64,000 bases of DNA, taken from positions 60,979 to 124,978 of the forward strand of contig CAZGSG010000001.1 in assembly GCA_964528095.1 (NCBI GenBank). Direction: 5' to 3'. The position numbers and the translations under genes are program-made. This DNA comes from CAZGSG01 sp964528095 (lineage in GTDB: Bacteria; Bacteroidota; Bacteroidia; Chitinophagales; Chitinophagaceae). Position 1 is the stretch's first letter; each line of letters starts with the position of its first letter. Below the pieces are notes generated by a model. That model was not told where the DNA came from, searched no databases, and saw nothing but the letters and a program-made list of their open reading frames with translations. Below are positions 63,187 to 64,000 of this stretch, one piece after another.

Positions 63187-63615
63187 ATGAATAAACTGAT
63201 CGTTTTTCTCTTGCTCTGCACAATGGCCATACCTGTTTTTGGACAGGATAAGGCGCAAAAAAAAGTAGCCGATGCGGTAGAGCAATTACGCGTAGCAATG
63301 GTGGAGGGTGATAGAACAAAACTGGAAAAGATCGTGGATGATCAGCTGAGTTATGGACATAGCGGCGGCAAACTGGAAAACAAACAGGAGTTTGTTGAGA
63401 ATATTGTGTCAGGCAAATCTGATTTTGTAACCATAGATCTTAAAGAGCAGACCATACAGGTCAGTGGTAATACCGCCATTGTGCGGCATATATTAAGCGC
63501 GAAGACAAATGATAATGGTAAACCCGGGGAAGTCAATCTCAGGATCATGCTTGTATTTAAAAAGATGAAGGGAGGCTGGAAATTACTGGCCAGGCAAGCC
63601 GTGAAGATCGTATAA
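63187..63615 (+). CDS. Exported NTF2-like/DUF4440 protein
   Basis: 142 residues from the ATG at 63187, which gives a signal peptide (FLLLCTMAIPVFGQ). An upstream in-frame start is inside the GH43 gene and is rejected. The mature protein is a small cone-shaped fold of the NTF2-like type (VADAVEQLRVAMVEGDRTKL; DDQLSYGHSGGKLENKQEFV; IVRHILSAKTNDNG). Proteins of this group often accompany glycoside hydrolases in Bacteroidota, with no proven activity. It is the second gene of the GH43 unit. Confidence 0.82.
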   Translation: MNKLIVFLLLCTMAIPVFGQDKAQKKVADAVEQLRVAMVEGDRTKLEKIVDDQLSYGHSGGKLENKQEFVENIVSGKSDFVTIDLKEQTIQVSGNTAIVRHILSAKTNDNGKPGEVNLRIMLVFKKMKGGWKLLARQAVKIV

Positions 63616-63760
63616 GGCGCTAATTTTTAATGATCTAAGGCTGGGCCACCCAAAAGAAAATTGAAAGCCTGTGTTAAACCTGGTCCATTAACGCCTGCTT
63701 ATTTCTACCCCAAAACTATAAAAGCCAACAGGTGGGAACAGGATGGTTTTTCAAGAAAAA

Positions 63761-63794
63761 TTTACGCAATTGTTACCGGTAACGATTGCGTAAA
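63761..63794. promoter_or_regulatory. 34-base palindromic operator upstream of the last gene
   Basis: The left half 63761-63777 and right half 63778-63794 are reverse complements except for one base (16 of 17). The right half is GGTAACGATTGCGTAAA, which contains the 14-mer found before susC and GH43. The centre ACCGGT is a perfect dyad. It lies 91 bases before the next start codon and is the fullest form of the site. Confidence 0.72.
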
Positions 63795-63884
63795 AAAAAC
63801 ATCTCAATTCGTTGATTTACAACGAATATCTGGGTAGACTTGTAGAATTATCCCGGTAAGTTGACCGGGAGTAAAAGCTTGTCA

Positions 63885-64000
63885 ATGAAACGATTTATAA
63901 TAGTCCTTATTTTTCTCTTACCCCTTGCTGCTTTTTCACAAACCGGTAAGTTACCGGTTATTACCGCGCCCGTGTTCAAAAAGGATACGCTTAGTATCAG
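63885..64000 (+). CDS. Start of an exported protein, probable GH28 polygalacturonase (cut by the window end)
   Basis: 38 codons are visible: signal peptide (VLIFLLPLAAFSQ) and LPVITAPVFKKDTLSI. The run ITAPVFKKDTLSI is the usual lead into the parallel beta-helix of GH28 enzymes (often followed by DFGA). Position at the end of the pectin locus and behind a strong operator fits. The assignment rests on a short stretch. Confidence 0.5.
   Translation, partial: MKRFIIVLIFLLPLAAFSQTGKLPVITAPVFKKDTLSI

Noticed and set aside
1..64000. CRISPR arrays, rRNA genes, integrases or complete insertion sequences
   Set aside because: I looked for regularly spaced repeats, rRNA cores, transposase and tyrosine-recombinase motifs and saw none.

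Overview
The window looks like a chromosomal segment of a soil or plant-associated member of the Bacteroidota, most likely Chitinophagaceae-like. Evidence: a SusC/SusD pair, a TAnnTTTG-type promoter, many signal peptides ending in xxAQ, small Crp/AraC/HxlR regulators, DUF6443-type RHS proteins and about 43-45% GC. No insertion sequence, CRISPR array or rRNA is visible; one complete tRNA (Arg-CCU) is present.

Layout. (1) 1-4.8 kb, minus strand: a membrane protein cut by the window edge, a Crp-type regulator, then a very tightly coupled five-gene operon. The operon encodes two lipocalin-sized proteins, an HExxH protein, a squalene-cyclase-repeat protein and a class I isoprenoid-synthase-fold protein, and it has unusually strong Shine-Dalgarno sites. 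This is the best candidate for an undescribed system. (2) 5-24 kb: an accessory patchwork of esterases, ankyrin proteins, AraC/HxlR regulators with short-chain dehydrogenases and an aldo/keto reductase, a subclass B1 metallo-beta-lactamase-like lipoprotein, a class C beta-lactamase-like hydrolase, a broken YceI gene, and intergenic inverted repeats and short dispersed scars. (3) 24.5-41 kb: a polymorphic-toxin locus. A coiled-coil/barrel protein with an in-frame stop precedes a 1374-residue YD-type protein, a small secreted protein and a 1498-residue RHS protein ending in an EndoU nuclease tip, followed by a MafI-like immunity gene. Downstream lie a displaced second RHS tip with its membrane immunity protein and several broken immunity fragments. 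(4) 41-64 kb: a pectin utilisation locus. A LacI regulator faces SusC/SusD, then pectate lyase, two rhamnogalacturonan acetylesterases, an esterase and two pectin methylesterases. Next come a FucP-type transporter, a mutarotase and oxidative 6-deoxysugar (L-fucose/L-rhamnose) catabolic enzymes, a GH43 enzyme, an NTF2-like protein and the start of a probable GH28 polygalacturonase.

How it fits together. In region 4, surface enzymes would de-esterify and cut pectin, SusCD would import oligomers, and the transporter and dehydrogenases would burn the deoxysugars of rhamnogalacturonan. A repeated site (AACGATTGCGTAAA) in front of three transcription units probably binds the local LacI protein. In region 3, the EndoU/MafI pair is the active toxin-immunity module and the rest is an archive of displaced tips and immunity genes.
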